NCBI GenBank assembly: GCA_026004675.1
Contig: BPJP01000003.1
Span: forward strand, 62,001-126,000
Direction: 5' to 3'
DNA length: 64,000 nt
Origin: Gemmatales bacterium
GTDB taxonomy: Bacteria; Planctomycetota; Planctomycetia; Gemmatales; Gemmataceae
Below the pieces are notes generated by a model, which saw nothing but the letters and a program-made list of their open reading frames with translations, had not been told where the DNA came from and searched no databases. This document shows, piece after piece, positions 62,505 to 64,000 of this stretch. Position 1 is the stretch's first letter. Each line of letters begins with the position of its first letter. Position numbers and translations under genes: made by a program.

Positions 62505-64000
62505 ATGGCAGAAAACGCACCCGGAACCACACCAGGCCAGACGACTGAACCCCTGGAAAAGTCCAACGCGAATGCCCAGGCCACGGGCAATTCGACGCAA
62601 GCGGCGCCCGCGGAAAGTGCGCCGGAAGTTTGTAGCCAATGCGGCGCGACGCGGGTTGGCAACTCGGAATACTGTGGCGATTGCGGCTGGGTCTTTGGGG
62701 CCGATGCCGCTGCCGTCGATGGCGAGGCGACCGCGGAGTTGCCCGCCAATCCCGTTCGAGGCCGCTTCAAAGTCGTCGGTGTTCTGGTCGAACGCGGCGA
62801 AGTCACCCACTACGACGCTCTTGATATGGGAGAGAACGGCGATGGTGCCGGCACGCCGGTGGTCCTGATCCGCGGACCAATCAGTTCCCAACCTGAAAAC
62901 ACCGTCGCGGAGGAAGTCGCGGAACCGGTTGCGGAGGACGAACCACTCGAAGCCGAAATCCTCCCAGATTTTGCCGACGCTCAAGCCGGTGCCGAGGAGA
63001 TGCCCCCCTGGCCGAGCATCGAATGGGAAAACACGGTCCTCAACAAGGCCAGGCATCCGGCTCTGCCGGTGGTACTGGATCGCTTTATCGAAGGCGAACA
63101 CGAATATCTCGTCGTGGAAGTTCCCCAGGGAACATCCCTGTGGGATGCCTGGGATGATATGGAAGTCAACAACTACAAGCGATTCGGCTGGCTGGTACAA
63201 GTGGCCCAAGGGATGCAGCAATTGCATAAAGCCGGTGCCATTCTTGAATCGATCCGGCCCGACTACGTGGTCATCTCTCCCGAAGGTCAGGCGCGAATCA
63301 AAGACCTTACCGAGTTGCTCCCCTTGCCGTTGCCGCCCGACCCGCTTTTGCGTGCCGGCATGTACACGGCACCGGAATTGATCCTGACACCCGACAAGGC
63401 AGATGCCCGCGCCAATCTTTACAGCTTCGGGGCAATGGTCTTTTCCCTCTTCAATGGGCGAGAATTGACCGATATGGATTTCGATCCCAGCCAGCAATAT
63501 ACTCCCAAACCATTCATGGCGCGCTTTCCCGACGCTCATCCCGCCTTTGCTCGTCTGATAACCAAAACGTTTGTCCGTGACCTGGGCTATCGCTTCCCCA
63601 CGGATGAGGCAGCCAAGACCGACCCGACTGGCTTCACCGAACTGATCAAGACTTTGGAAACCTGTCAGCGGACATTGGACAACGTTCGCCTGGAGATCGC
63701 TGCCTGGACGACAACAGGCATGGTGCGGACCAACAACGAAGACGCCTTCGCGTTGATGCATGCCATTGAATCCTACCAGGATGAAATGACGGAATCGGCC
63801 CTCGTCATCTTGTGCGACGGCATGGGGGGGTACGAAGCTGGCGAAATCGCGTCCAACCTGGCAATCAAAACGCTCCGCAAGATTCTGCTGTCGGCGCCGA
63901 TGTTCGCCGCTCTTTCCGGTGATTCGCCCCAAGAACAGGAACCCTTCGACGTCGAAAAATGCAAGCAATTGCTGCGCGACGCCCTCAAAGAAACGAACAA
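62505..64000 (+). CDS. Zinc-ribbon/pseudokinase/PP2C fusion, 3' partial
   Basis: The frame is open from ATG 62505 (GAGGAAGCGAATTA upstream) to the window end, 498 codons. A zinc ribbon is at about 43-61 (CSQCGATRVGNSEYCGDC). A kinase-like domain follows (about 85-400) but lacks the catalytic machinery: no VAIK Lys is evident, HRD is replaced by ESIRPDYVVIS and DFG by KDLTEL. The fold is still recognisable (FGWLVQVAQGMQQLHKAGA, ANLYSFGAMVFSLFNGREL). A PP2C phosphatase starts near residue 402 (TGMVRTNNEDAFAL, ILCDGMGGYEAGEIAS) with its first Asp ligands intact. The remaining PP2C motifs lie outside the window. Confidence 0.9.
   Translation, partial: MAENAPGTTPGQTTEPLEKSNANAQATGNSTQAAPAESAPEVCSQCGATRVGNSEYCGDCGWVFGADAAAVDGEATAELPANPVRGRFKVVGVLVERGEVTHYDALDMGENGDGAGTPVVLIRGPISSQPENTVAEEVAEPVAEDEPLEAEILPDFADAQAGAEEMPPWPSIEWENTVLNKARHPALPVVLDRFIEGEHEYLVVEVPQGTSLWDAWDDMEVNNYKRFGWLVQVAQGMQQLHKAGAILESIRPDYVVISPEGQARIKDLTELLPLPLPPDPLLRAGMYTAPELILTPDKADARANLYSFGAMVFSLFNGRELTDMDFDPSQQYTPKPFMARFPDAHPAFARLITKTFVRDLGYRFPTDEAAKTDPTGFTELIKTLETCQRTLDNVRLEIAAWTTTGMVRTNNEDAFALMHAIESYQDEMTESALVILCDGMGGYEAGEIASNLAIKTLRKILLSAPMFAALSGDSPQEQEPFDVEKCKQLLRDALKETN

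Overview
The window looks like a chromosomal segment from a planctomycete, most likely a Gemmataceae/Gemmatales-type member. The evidence is a Cys-rich YTV-repeat cell-surface protein, many FHA, Ser/Thr-kinase, PP2C and WD40 proteins, an ASPIC/UnbV protein, exported pre-peptidase-type proteins, lipid A genes (lpxC) and short CGCTGACGCT-type intergenic repeats. The placement is inference; no rRNA or other marker gene is present.

Layout. 0-2.8 kb: end of an anti-sigma-type ATPase, an FHA coiled-coil protein and the chelatase CbiX. 2.8-5.7 kb: frameshifted deoC and the YTV protein. 5.9-8.6 kb (minus): OmpH/Skp-like protein, LpxC, Gfo/Idh oxidoreductase. 8.8-15.3 kb (minus): broken exported protein, then a PadR-MFP-RND efflux operon. 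15.5-24.8 kb: membrane Ser/Thr kinase coupled to NagA, enolase-superfamily enzyme, glycosyltransferase, a Sua5-like/arginine-phosphatase-like fusion coupled to RpiB, MFS transporter, exported methyltransferase. 24.9-30 kb: a vWA - PP2C - kinase/WD40 triad. 30-50 kb: mixed metabolism and exported proteins (TPM, DUF167, DUF362 fusion, HIT, WD40, FAH, ACP/FabF, acyl-CoA dehydrogenase, di-haem peroxidase, beta-propeller, UnbV). 50-64 kb: a signalling island.

The strongest candidate for an undescribed system is 55.0-64.0 kb. Same-strand genes encode a vWA protein, a zinc-ribbon/FHA protein, a zinc-ribbon/Ig-like/transmembrane protein (split by a frameshift), a multi-pass membrane FHA protein, a zinc-ribbon Ser/Thr kinase, and a zinc-ribbon/pseudokinase/PP2C fusion that runs off the window. 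Just upstream lie an FHA-GAF-SpoIIE phosphatase, ClpS, a sigma-70-type factor and a receiver-less sigma-54 activator. Together they suggest a membrane-anchored phospho-Thr circuit with writer, eraser, readers and a metal-dependent adaptor. A second, independent vWA-PP2C-kinase triad (24.9-30.0 kb) matches the known TerY-phosphorylation triad architecture.

Quality caveat: at least seven places show a reading frame that is restored by removing one base, often in or next to a short homopolymer (deoC, the 8.8-10.1 kb gene, RND pump twice, DUF362 fusion, fabF start, 58.8 kb), plus a possible eighth at the FHA gene start (408-413). All go in the same direction, so consensus errors are more likely than gene decay.
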